From NCBI GenBank assembly GCA_026419785.1, contig JAODTK010001332.1, positions 62,001 to 126,000 of the forward strand: a DNA stretch of 64,000 nt. Direction: 5' to 3'. Of the stretch, positions 14,429 to 25,712 are shown piece after piece; position 1 is the stretch's first letter; each line of letters starts with the position of its first letter. A program made the position numbers and the translations under genes. The DNA comes from Sclerodactyla briareus. Taxonomy: Eukaryota; Echinodermata; Holothuroidea; Dendrochirotida; Sclerodactylidae. Below the pieces are notes generated by a model. It saw only the letters and a list, made by a program, of their open reading frames with translations, ran no database searches and had not been told where the DNA came from.

Positions 14429-14714
14429 TCTCGGACTGAAACGACCTTCGGGATAGCGGAATCCTAATGCTTATTTCGGAGTAGTGACCCTCCGGAAGTC
14501 CCGACCTCAATATAATCAGAATAGTGACACTCAGGATAAAATCCTTTCGAAATTACGATCAGTCCCCCAATATATGAACATAGTTTATGTAGCTGAACTG
14601 TTGTTTTCCCATTTTCAGAACCAGAGTGAGAGTTAAAAAGTTGTGTGTAAAGGGGGCAATTCATAGTCATGTCCAATCCGTGGACACGTCGTGCCACTTC
14701 TGTGAATTATTAGG

Positions 14715-15410
14715 TGTACTCCATACATCCGTGATGCTTCCGTGAACCCATCCGCGAAAATCTTCAGTCGCATTTCGTAATATTATTTCGTCGGTTTGAC
14801 ACGAACAAGGGCAACCATTCCCCGCCCCCCCCCCCCGCTCTAAACGGAATCGTAACCATCCGAGTACAGCATTGGTACTCCTGCCACCGCCAGTGTTACT
14901 TATCGGAAACGTGACGGGGAGAGAAAAACACAGGTGGGGAGTGAGGAGCGACATCCTATGCCGGCGCATCAGTATGGCGCGTATACCCCCTGATATAGGA
15001 GCTGGAACTTCATGCTTGACCAATTCACCGGTACAGGGTCAAGCAGGGACAGGTACGGTTCCACACAGAAAAGTCACTGGTAACGATTATCAAAATCTAG
15101 GGAAGCTATCTGTCCGAGGCAACGGTGGCAACATTCCCTTACACATACATACACAATCACACCTACGTCTCCACCCATAACCACCCCCCCCTCTCTCCCC
15201 CCCCCTCCCCCCCCCGTTCCAAAATCCACAGCGAAAACAATGATTCATGACATCATACCGCAAACTGACCAACGCCCTGCCCAAGGGCCCTCCATTATGC
15301 CCCAAACGGCGTTCCATAATAGGTGCCGTGAGTTTGCGTCACTGAAAATCGCTCAACGAGCTGACTAGCGAATGGCATGTATCACGGAAGCATCACGGAC
15401 GTAGGTATGG
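14715..15410. mobile_element. Possible non-autonomous DNA transposon with terminal inverted repeats
   Basis: A near-perfect inverted pair, 'TCCGTGATGCTTCCGTGA' at about 14,729-14,746 and its complement at about 15,382-15,399, brackets roughly 680 bp. Similarity extends weakly outward ('CCATAC') and inward ('TTTTCAGT' against 'CTTCAGTC'). The interior carries C-rich tracts, including one of about 12 and one of about 32 bases at 15,184-15,215. No transposase is visible, and I could not define a target-site duplication. Confidence 0.45.
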
Positions 15411-15949
15411 TAGCCTACGTTATTCCTATGTTCCCATTTTAACGGAGAGATCATGGATTGGACACGGATGTATGGATGGAGTGTTTGTTGTGCTGTCTTT
15501 TTCCACGAGGTGAGGGAGGGAATGGGGGTAAGGGGGGGGGTCATTTTGATACAAATAACAACCGTTTAGAAATAGTATACAATATATTTTATTGAGGTGA
15601 CGATCAGGGACGTAGTTAGGGCCTACAGATTAGGACAGGACAGGGAAAAAAATCGCAGTAGTTTTCCGGGAAGGCCAACAGGGGTGTAAGGAGGGGTATA
15701 ACCCTATGGAGTGCAGCTGTATAGCCAGGGTATCGGGAAGGTCTGGATTGACACGAGCACATAATAAATTTATGAGAGCTAGTGAATATTAGAATATCTT
15801 AAATTAATGCCTCTCAAATCACCTTTAGAATGCCCGTATCCGGCTTCTCGATGTCTCGTCATTGTCTGGTCTCAGGTTTCTGAAGGAAAGCAAACGTTAC
15901 AGATCAAGCCACTAAAAAATATACAGAAGTTTTAGGAAAAGGAGGCGGT

Positions 15950-16800
15950 TGTTTTTGTGACCTCCATCGTGGGGCTCTCAGCTTGGCCAGGTTCATACTA
16001 GGGCTATTCCTAGAAATATTGCTCTCCAGCCAGGGGTACAGTGGACCACCAAAAGTCCCTGTTCGGGTCCAGAACAAATCCACGTAGTCACCAAGCAAAT
16101 GTGAGGCATTCTGGAAGAACGGAATCGCATTTCTGTTATTGCCACGTGCCCCTTCCTCTTCAAACAAATCTTTAAGTTATTAGAACCATAGTCGCAACTG
16201 GGAACAAAATGTTCGTGAACGTACTGTGGTTTTTTACAGGAAAGAAAGGGGCTGGATTCGTGGAGGCAAACGGCTCCTCAACTGCTAAAGTTCATGACCT
16301 TGGTCCAGCTGGCACGCTATGAGAGGGGGTGCACCTAGAACCCGCACTGAAAATAGTAACAATATATTCCCGAATTACAGAAAGTTACTGGTTATGATAC
16401 CGACAACAAAACGATTCCGGGCAATCTGATCAGAAAAAAACAGTCCCAGACTAACGGGTCCTAGTCATTTGGGGAGTTCTTCAAAAATCCACCGAATATC
16501 GGGAGGAGGGCATTCGATTATCATGTCCCCCAACGGTAAAATATAGCAGAAATATGATGCCCTATAAAGTGACCCCGAAGTGAAGAAGTCCCTTTTCACA
16601 GGTACGAATTGCAGCCATTAGTTGGAGCTTCTCAAGGAAAACTTGTTTTTCTGTCTAATTGGAACCTGGGTTTGAATGATGGAACATTTTGTATCCAGGT
16701 AGATTTAGTTATCTATATCGCCCACTACCTTTGAACAAATTCAACGTGTACTTGGGTTTTTGAGTACCAAGAGCGTCTCGTCGTCAAGCGCAATGCAATT
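15950..16800 (-). repeat. Dispersed ~850 bp repeat, copy 1 (inverted relative to 43.6 kb copy)
   Basis: Aligning this block with the reverse complement of 43,645-44,480 gives shared landmarks in the same order. They are 'AGTCCCTG', 'GCCACGTGC', 'TTAGAACCATAGTC', 'CTGGATTCGTGGAG', 'CCCGCACTGAAAATAGTAAC', 'TTATGATACCGACAACAAA', 'ATTATCATGTCCC' and 'TATCTATATCGCCC' against 'TATCTAGATCGCCC'. On the minus strand the outer part reads 'DYGSNNL...FEEEGARG', matching 'DYGSNNLRLFEENSARG' in the other copy, so the family may derive from a coding element. I do not recognise the protein. Confidence 0.75.
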
Positions 16801-17550
16801 ATTTGGAAAAAAAAGAGCCAGAATTGGTTTTTAAAACCACACACTTTTCTCAGAGAGAAGGAATATCTTGAATGATTAACTTGTAATGAGTGAACTTGTT
16901 GCTAATGTACATCGAGATGATATACCGATAATAAACATTACTTCCGATCAAGGGCGGCGATTTGGCGATTTCTAGGCCGATTGGGGGTGGGGGGGGACGG
17001 ACAAGATGAACCCTATCTAAAGCGGAGCGCCACCATAGGTTGGCGCGTAGCGTACAAGAAAATTTTCCGTTTTGACAGACCCCCCCCCCCTAGTTGGCAG
17101 GAAACGGCACTTCCCGGCCTTATGGGACAGTAAGCAGCATTCCTGAAATTAATTGATAACAATTTTGTTATTTTAGGGAAGGTTCTCCAATCACCTCCTC
17201 AGAGATCAATTTCAAGGTTATCGTTGGGTGCTGTGATATTCTAAAATACGATGCAAGTGAGGTATACGGTCATGAGAGCAGCAATGGAAATGGCCAACGG
17301 CAACAACCACTACGTTCGCGCGAAGATCCAATTTGACCAACGACATTGCACTGCAAGACCCCGGACTCTCTGGCCTATCACTTAGCCTGAGTTTTTTATT
17401 CAAAGATTTACGGCCCACATTTTGTCTTCTTTGCGGACCACAGGCGCGTAGGAGGGACCATTCCAATTGGCTGGCAGTGGACAAATGCCAGGGTATAACC
17501 CAGAAGTAAAACCGCACTGCTCGCGGAGCGCGCGCAATTTTGCACTTTTG
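16801..17550. other. No gene recognised
   Basis: Unassigned sequence containing a G-rich tract (16,983-16,999) and a C10 tract near 17,081. The overlapping minus-strand frames of about 100 codons at 17,218-17,749 run into the tandem duplication that follows and show no family resemblance. Confidence 0.5.
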
Positions 17551-18170
17551 GATTCCATCGAAAAGTCAGTCGAAATCTTTGGGATAAGACCTTAATCTCC
17601 ACCTTACTTTTGGGGGAATCATGTGGTTTGCAAAGAATTTGGCGGCGTTCAACTGGCCGAATCGTGCGACGTCTTATGTCATGAGTTCCCACCCGCACTG
17701 TGTGCCCGCCCCTCAGTATGTGCACCGTGTACGCACCAAACTTCAACAAGTGGTCGCACCCATGAATTGATTGCTGAATACTCTATTTTATAATTTGCGA
17801 AAAGCAACAACACATATATGCCAAAAAACTTCACAGTCCCGCCATGTGGTGTACTACCCCATCGCCTCAACCCTTCTTCCCTTAATACCAACAAAGTTTA
17901 CACTTGGGGACATTCCATCGAAAAATTCAGGCAATATTGGGACTTAGCCTTTTCTTCACTTGAATTTTGAATCATGTCTTTTTGATAACGCAATTGGTGG
18001 CGTTCCCTGGCCGCATTTTCGATGCCCCAACGTGTGCCCTCATAGTTATAGTATGGGCACCGTGCATGCACCAACTTTCAAAAAGTGTCGACCGTACCCA
18101 AGAACTAAAAAAACAGATCCCGCCATGTGGTAGACATACCGCTGTGCTCAACCCATTTCTCCTCAAGCAG
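17551..18170 (+). repeat. Tandem duplication, ~360 bp unit, two copies
   Basis: The segment starting 'ATTCCATCGAAAA' at 17,552 recurs at 17,912, an offset of 360 bases. Shared landmarks in order are 'GAATCATGT', 'TTGGTGGCGTT/TTGGCGGCGTT', 'CTGGCCG', 'CACCGTG(T/C)A(C/T)GCACCAA' and 'TCCCGCCATGTGGT'. The copies differ by many substitutions and small indels, so the duplication is old. No coding frame is conserved between them. Confidence 0.8.
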
Positions 18171-19624
18171 GTAGCGATTTGTATGTTAGTTTGTTATTTA
18201 ATTAACTGGTCCCCTAGCAGGAATCGACAACGTCCATGAAGGAGCAACACACCAGAGCTGGTAAAGCCGGGTCTATGCAAAAACGATGGGGAAGATTCAT
18301 TTATAATTAAGAAAAACCCAGAGTAAAATGCAGGTTTTCTGTTAAGGAACATCATCTTTATAAGGCCATAATTGTTGAACATACCGGTGCGGGGATGCAA
18401 ATACCCGCGCGGTCAGCGCGCAAAAATTTCGAAAATGGGAGCCGCATAATTCAACTCAATTGATCTTTTGGTCTCAGCATCTGTTTAAACACGGTTACCG
18501 TCGGATATGTCGGAACCGTCTCAGCGAAAAAAAAAGCAGTCGGGCCATATTGGGGGGGACAAAATCGCATTGCGTCCGCCCCAACTGAAATATTGGGGGG
18601 GGGGGGGGACGCCCGTCCCCCCCCGTCCCCCCATGATCGCGCCCCTTTCCGACGACAGCTCAGGCCAGGTGTTGCTTGCACTGCATGGTCTTACACGACG
18701 TTCATCTAGTCATCTATCGTGGTAAACTATTGCTCACTAAAATAAATATGGAGCGGTGTTTCCACAACTGATCAACACTTAAACTGAGACCCTTGGTTTG
18801 TTCGCAATTTCTATGATACTGTCACAGTAACCCGAGAGCCCAAATATTCGACATAGATGAGGGTACAGTTCCTGAAGGAATTCCTCTTTGTTCCCTCTCG
18901 AAGCCTTAATACTTTGACCAGTAGTTTCTATTCATTGACTAGTTGAATCTCAATGTCAGCATAGTCGGGAAGGACAACTTCAAACAGGTGGCATAGTTTG
19001 TGAGCCTTTCAGTTGTTGATAGATAAATCGCGATGACCAATGACAAAAATACCACCTTCACAATTATTATGGATGAATGTTAACCACGTTGCCAAGTTTA
19101 GTAAATGGTTACTTCTTTGAAAACCAAAAAAAAAAAAAAACAAACAAAATCGAACTGAACTTAAACAATGCATATTTATTAAATTCAGACACTTGAGATT
19201 CTCCAGGGACTTCAAATTCTCCGACGAAAGATGGAACATTGACCAATGGCTACCAATCAGCTACTTCCGAAATCTGATAATAAACTAACGATCAAGATAG
19301 TCAAATAAAACCCCATAATAATACTACAAAGTGGAAATGAAGGGAATATTTATGGAGTGGGTAGTTACCGCGGCTGGTTTAGCCTCGTGGTTATTCAAAA
19401 CAGTTGTTTATGATCCCGACACCTTCGTATCGTTGTCTGCAACGACTTTGAAATACTTGAACGTTCAGTGGTCTCTGTGGAGGAAGAGCGTTGATGGTAT
19501 TAGTATAAAACAAATTATGAAAGTATATGAATGCGTTTCAAAGCATGGGCAAGAGCAGAAAAAAAGCTTAGTGATTCCTTGAATGATCCTAACTTGATCA
19601 AGCTCAGCATTGGTAACTTCATGT
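18171..19624. other. No gene recognised; G/C-tract foldback
   Basis: At about 18,590-18,640 a run of about 15 G is followed by two runs of 7-8 C, a strong potential foldback. It sits within a repeat-like segment ('GGGGACAAAATCGCATTGCG'). The frame at 19,331-19,582 (83 codons) is unassigned. Confidence 0.5.
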
Positions 19625-20755
19625 TAACTCACATACAAGTATAAACTCCATCCATCGAGGTGAGCTCTTGTTAACAATCGAAATTCGCCCAAAAAATCCG
19701 GTTTCCACAATATCCCCATTTCCCCCAAACTGGCCCCGGTCTACACTTAAACCAGGTCATGTACTACCCATAAAAAAAAAAACTTCATACCAAATTTTAA
19801 ACGGATCAAACCAGGCATTATGGACATAGTGTATTAACAGAGAGCTTCCAGAAACTGTGAATGTTGACTCAGGATGACTTAGATCGGACTCCCAAAGCTA
19901 AAATTGGCCAAAACATCAATTTTTCCCGCTGTTCTACAGCAACAACCATGGGGTTCTTGTCTTCCAAAAGAAAGCGGCACTCAAATTTTCAATTTAAACG
20001 GACCAGGCTTTCTGAACGTTACGTGTGCTAGGATTATCAGACTTTGACCTCTCGTGAACTCGGATGACCTCTGACCTGACATCAACACGATAGGGTCAGT
20101 GTACTCATTATACCAAGTATGATTTCATCCATCCAGGTGGGAGTGAGGTAACGTGTTACCGAGCTAGAAAAACAGGCCCAACATTTTCCCATTCCCCATT
20201 GTCCTCGAACTGTTTTCCCCGGTCTACCCCAAAAACGTTTCTTGTACTCCTCATAAGGACTCTGCATACCAAATTCCACTCGATTGGTCAATATTCTGGA
20301 CTTATTCGTCTGACCGCGCTTTTAAATATTTTGACCATCTTTAACTCAAATGACCTTTGACCTGACCGCAAAACAATATATCCTGTACTTCATTTGAGGG
20401 AACCCACATACTAAGTATGAGCTATATCCATCTAGGTGGGGTCGAATTATTGTTTCCACAAGCCAAAGTGGCCAAAAAATATCACTTTCCTGGTCCACAC
20501 CAACAAACCAATAGGTGGTTCTTTAATCTCATAAAGGAATGTTGCATTCACAAGTTCCAATGGATCGGGCCAAGCATTCCGGGACGTATCGTGTTAACTA
20601 GATTTTTAAACATTGATCTCTCGTGACCTCAGATGACATCAGATCTGACTTCCGTAGCGCGTACCTCATGACTCATTATGGGGAACCAATACCAAGTATG
20701 AGCTCCATTAACCCAGGTGGGCGAGGAATGGAGTTAGTTATCTGTTTTAACAGGC
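19625..20755 (+). repeat. Array of diverged ~300 bp repeats with AGGTCA-type half sites
   Basis: Units recur around the landmark 'AAGTATGA(G/T)...CATCCA(T)C...AGGTGGG', at about 19,640, 20,119, 20,416 and 20,696. Each is preceded by a 'TGACCTCTGACCTGAC'-like segment. Exact DR1-type pairs TGACCT-N-TGACCT occur at 20,065-20,077 and 20,351-20,363. A related unit lies in the opposite orientation at about 36,400-36,660. The non-coding character is clear from stops in every frame. Confidence 0.75.
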
Positions 20756-20845
20756 CGCATGTCACACACACCACATACACACAAACAACATGCACAAACA
20801 CATGCACATACACATACCACACCAAACATACACACACAACACTGC
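20756..20845 (+). repeat. (CA)n-rich microsatellite
   Basis: About 90 bases are built from imperfect CACA, CATA and CAAA words. The two opposing open frames over it are low-complexity artefacts. Confidence 0.9.
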
Positions 20846-21727
20846 AATTCCCTGACATAGATTCCATCTGACTCCTTCACCAAGAAATCAAAAGTATTAG
20901 GCCCCTACTGCATCAGTACATTCGACAATAATTTGTACTAATAGAATGGGCTTTTCACACTCGAACCCCTGTAACTTCCGAAGCTATGTGAGCTCATATT
21001 TGAATGCAACATTGGTCGGTTAATTTGACCTCCGATGTCTTGACTCTACTGAAGGTCTAGGCCTATATACCAACCTTGATGATACCTCATGAAAGCAAAA
21101 ACATGTGATTTGATAGTTCGAGAGGGAATGATGGTGAAGGGCCTGTATGGAGGTGCCCATCTCTCTTCCCCGCAACAACTTACAGGCAGCATACCACATA
21201 TAGACTGGTGTTCCTCCGCCAGCCCTAAGTTACCACTCAAAAAAATAGTCCCCAAAATTACATTGGGGCGCAATTTAGAGCGATTTCCCGACCCCTGCTG
21301 GGTCAAGTGTTGCTGCAGTGGACCGGCCATATCAGAGAGTACCAAATATGTCATTGGCTATTGGGAGCGAATTTATGCCATTTTCTGAATGAAACTTGGT
21401 TGGGATGCTGGAAAATCGATTTTCCGAATGGCAGCCCCGATCGGAAATTACCTAAAAAGACACAGGCAACCTTGGTGAGAAATCTAAAACGGTTTGAAGG
21501 TATGGTAAATTGAAAGGCCATGACAGAGTATGAATGTCAGGCTTCAAAATGGTGGGTGGCACATCCGGAAGTATGTTTGTTGGGTTAGAGCTGGTTGGAA
21601 GTTGTCATCGGTCAGTTTAGTGTTTGTGTAAGTCAAATGGGACGGCTATATGTGGTTAGCCCCCCTACAGGGAACTGTGAAGTCGGCCCTTGAGCAGCCC
21701 CCTTGTGGATTGTAGCATGAATGAAGG
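20846..21727. other. No gene recognised
   Basis: Opposed frames of about 100 codons at 21,046-21,388 overlap each other and resemble no family I know. The sequence near 20,940-21,080 looks like a further decayed member of the repeat type found just upstream. Confidence 0.5.
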
Positions 21728-23248
21728 CAGTGTTGCCAGTGGGATTTTTCGGAATTCCCGAGATTGTTTGAAATTTCCCAAGAATTCACAAAGGTCTTTA
21801 TCAGAGGCTAGGGGTTAGGAAAGGAGACAGAGTAGGGGAATAAGAGAAGTGTGAGGCTGAGAGTCGTAAACTGTATATTCAAGACAAGAGTACATACTAC
21901 CAGAAAGCTCAAGGCATAGGCATATGTAGGAATCAATAAGAAGCGAGGGGCACAAATTTTTGGACTGTGCAACTCACTCTTACTCCCTAGACCCCAACTT
22001 TTGTTCGGGTTGGGATTTTACCAATGGTACAAACCATATGTGCCCTCTGTCAGGAAAGGTGCGAAGCAGCGCTTGATTTTCGTGGGGGGGGGGGGTGCGG
22101 GGAACACCCCCAGTTGAGCTCTGCGGACGACCCTGGTTGTCGTGGAGCGCCATTGACTGATTTGGGGGGAAGATGACTCCTTCAGATTGCAGGAGATTGC
22201 CATTCCCCGCCCCTGAGTGGTGCAATTCACGCACTGATATTTGAATTAATCCCTATTCTACATATGGAGGGAAGACTTAATTGACACCAACGGCAGAAGC
22301 GAGGGGGGGGGGGCCCATTACCCCAAAAATACGCCACTGCAGGGAATATGGAAACACTACGTGGACACCTCAAGAACTGCCAAATTCGAATCTACAGGCT
22401 GTCTCAAGGACACCGTTCAAATATTTTTTTTTTTTTTTTTTTTTTTAACAAAGTGACAAGAGGAAGGGCTAACCCATAATTGCCCAGCAACGTGAGTCGA
22501 CCCAAGCTCGGGATTTTGGCGCCATATGACAAGGCAGCCTTCCAGGCGCTACCCTTGGGTTCGGGCTCTGACTATTCTGACGACAGGCCTGCAGCGCCCC
22601 GCCTCCACCTGTATCCTCTTGCCCCAAACCCCATTATCAATACGAAACAGTTAGAAAACCCCCCCCCCCCCCTCCTTCCCCCCGACGGCAGACAATAGTT
22701 GTCTACCAACCAGCTTAAATACAAGGTTGTACGGATAATAACATTTGGAAACTTCTGCTAAAAAATCGCAATCCACTTGTCTGGACTACCTACTTACGGT
22801 AGAATAGAAAGGTTACCGGTATAGCACGCAGGTATAGCCTTACTGCTATTGAGGCTTCGAACAGGTAATAACAGGCCATAACACGATCACAGGCTGCACT
22901 GAAGTGGAGAACAAACTTGGCGGACTGGTTAACTATATAAAGCTGTGGCCTGCCTGCAGATGAGTTCCAACTGGCGGAATGATGAAGGAATACGCGCACA
23001 AGACCATCATAGCACTTTTAATATGCAATGTTTTAAGGCTAACAGTCGGGTTTTGGGTTTTTGCGAGTAAAACTCCAAGACGCCTTCATTGCTGTCTTTC
23101 TGGGGCAAAAATACAATTTTGGGGTTAGTTTTCAAGGTTCAAGTGGAGTCTCCAAATTCCTAAGCCAGATCGTCGTCTCATTTACCAAGTCCCAACCAAG
23201 TGCCAATTCCCCAATATCTTGAGAAAATCCCAATGTCTGGCAACGCTG
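21728..23248. mobile_element. Possible hAT-like TIR pair bounding ~1.5 kb
   Basis: 'CAGTGTTGCCAG' at 21,728-21,739 is matched inverted by 'CTGGCAACGCTG' at 23,237-23,248. The next bases inward are also related (GGGATTTT against AAAATCCC). A CAGTG/CAGCG start is usual for hAT-type termini. No transposase is visible inside, and the flanking bases show no 8-bp duplication, so these may be two unrelated fragments in opposite orientation. The interior holds G and C tracts near 22,085, 22,303 and 22,660, and a T tract at 22,424-22,446. Confidence 0.3.
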
Positions 23249-24904
23249 AATTAATTAATGCAACCGATATGAACGTATGCGTAACATCCCAACAACCCAT
23301 ACAGTTGGTGTTACTCTATCTTTATATCGCAAGGAAGCTGCAGTGACAAAATCTAGGTTGCGCAGTATGAACGTGGAAAGTGCAAGTATGCAAGTATGTG
23401 TGCATGTAAATACCCAAAACGAGGAGTGGCAATCGCCTGCCACCCAGCAAAATTTCGGGGAACTTCTTTCCCTTTTAGTCTATAGGTAGGGAGGCTGATG
23501 TCAAAAGCGAGCCCAGCTGTACATGCCTCGAACGTAGACATTACACACGTAGACAAAGAGTATTGTTCACCTTCATATTCCTACATACACGTCGATCCGT
23601 ATAGTCGCTTTATTGTTGAATTGTTGAGACTGTCTCTGACGGCCTATAAACCTGACGAATGTACGTGATGAGTGTTCGAAGCCGCTTACCTGCAGCTAAA
23701 AATAACTAAACAGGAATTCAAAATTTTTCATTCAACGGCTAACAATAACGTGTCAGAATATTGAAGGTCATACCAGGTTCAAGGTATTGTTAAGGCATAC
23801 GCTGTAATACGACCGATTCGATCAATGGTTGGGATCGGAGTTGAATAGGCCTATCTCCGTGGCGAAGAGTGTTTGCAATTAACGGCGAATTCTGCAGATG
23901 GTCGTCCTCTGGAGTCCACAGTGCAAAGCAGTCGGAAATTTGTACAGGGCACCAATATAGTACAGAACCGGGTTGCAATGAAGCGGAACTGCCTATTACA
24001 AAATAACTCGACGATAGGAGGGAAACAGCCCACTTAACAACAACCTGCTTGTATACATATCATGTGGGTTCGATATATCGCCACCGTATGATCAGTTCGA
24101 TCACAGAAATACGAGAGGTAATTAAGTAAAACGTGATTATTCCCGAGGACCTCAGGCTCTCGCTCATCTACAGTGACAATGTAAGAAAAAATATATAAGA
24201 GTAAACGTATTGACACTTCGTTCAACAAGTGGGGCTCCTGCAAAATGAATGATGTATCGATCAGCAAATTTATAGCAATAATTTGAACAGTGATTAATAG
24301 GGTAAATAGGTAGGGATAGGTGTGGAGCTGGTGTAGTGGGAAACTAAATGTTGATGTATCTAAATTGACATGTTGTGGTGGTGGGAGGAGGTGGGGGTGT
24401 GCTTGGTGTGTCGGTACTCACTTTTGGGGGCAAACAAGGGGGAAGGGAGAGGGTTTTTTTTTTATGTATGTTGTTAGGAAGTTGGGGCCCCTCCTGAGGA
24501 GGCGAGGTAACAGAACATTTTCACCGTAACCTGATAACCCGATGGGAGTTGCTGCATGTATCTGGCGCACTTTCTTGGGTGCTGTCCTCAATCCCACCCG
24601 CATGGAAATTGTCCTGGTATGCCACTATTGTGCACTTTGTACACTGTAGATGATGGGGCTAGAATCCGTTTTCCCCTGACTGAAATAATCTCCATATCCC
24701 CGAATTACCCAGTGTCTCGCCCCCAAATTTTATGCGAGTTCTCCTCAATTCACCCATCATGGCCTAGAGTTTTTTTTTTTTTTTTTTTTTTTTTGGGGGG
24801 GGGGGATGAATGTTCCCCTATCCCCTACCACCTAGCTAGTGTGGTGTATTGCCAAGTGTTGTCAGGTGTGGTAAAGTGTGGTAAGTAAAAAAATCAAATG
24901 GGCA
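23249..24904. other. No gene recognised; homopolymer tracts
   Basis: There is no credible exon. A long T run at about 24,769-24,794 passes directly into about 11 G. A degenerate GTGTGG(T)-rich patch lies at 24,840-24,885. Confidence 0.5.
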
Positions 24905-25295
24905 ACCAGATGTAGTGTTCTTGGACGAACAAAATTATTCATTAGGCCAGCCACCGCTCTGGAATGTTTCGTTGCGAAAATATATAAAGGATTTGAGCTA
25001 TATCAGTGTCCCTGAGGCTGTTTCGCCTTTCTACAGAGGACAAAACTGGAGATGTGATAGAAGTGTCTTGTATGTCGGTGCAATTGGCTTATTAGTTTAC
25101 TACAACAAGACTACCTTGTCGTCTCAAAGAACTGAACGCAGAAGTCACAGGATTATTCTGATCAAATGAGGTCAAAGGTTCCCCCCCCCCCCCCCCAAGG
25201 AATTCAAAGTGGATCAAGAGATGTAGTTTGCACAGACGAACAGAATTCTTCATTACGCCAACCCCCTGAAATGTTTCGTCGCGAAGGTAGAAGAT
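24905..25295 (+). repeat. Two diverged copies of a short dispersed repeat
   Basis: The motif 'GACGAAC(A)GAATT.TTCATTA' followed by 'GAAATGTTTCGT(C/T)GCGAA' occurs near 24,922-24,982 and again near 25,226-25,288, about 305 bases apart. A C17 tract near 25,181 and a DR1-like AGGTCA-A-AGGTTC at 25,169-25,181 lie between them. Related copies occur at about 40,995-41,235. Confidence 0.65.
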
Positions 25296-25712
25296 TTGAT
25301 TTTCACCAATCACCAACTCTCGCCGATCTCCACTGGATTTCCTGCGATATCGCACAGCCTTTCGGGCCCTGGCGTACATTTTCGAGTGCCTGCAAGACTT
25401 GGCTCCAAACTACCTCCATGAGCGCATTGATTATAAGTTTATGTTCCTCGCCGTGCACTCCGGTCTTCTTCCTCCAGAACCACCTTGTGAATTGACTATC
25501 AGAGAAGCGGGTGGTGGGTACGGCATTCAGCTACCTTGCACCACAGCTCTGGAATGATCTTCCTCCGCAGTGCCCAATATTTCCTCAAGTCAACACTGAA
25601 TACCCTCTTCTAAAGACAAGCCAATGTTAAATTTATTTTGTTTGTGATTTTGCAAAGCGCAGATAACTTTATTTTATTTTGCGCTATATAAGCATCATCT
25701 AATAATAAAAAT
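25296..25712 (+). mobile_element. 5'-truncated LINE copy (C-terminal RT fragment, 3' UTR and tail)
   Basis: Reading across frames gives 'AFRALAYIFECLQDLAPNYL' and then 'GTAFSYLAPQLWNDLPPQ', ending at a stop near 25,627. These are the C-terminal landmarks of many CR1/L2/Rex-type LINE ORF2 proteins. The 3' UTR carries 'AAAGCGCAGATAA...GCGCTATATAAGCA' (25,681-25,694), a conserved LINE 3' tail, and it ends in an AATAATAAAAATAATAAT run. Frameshifts show it is dead. The missing 5' portion is the usual result of incomplete target-primed reverse transcription. Confidence 0.8.
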
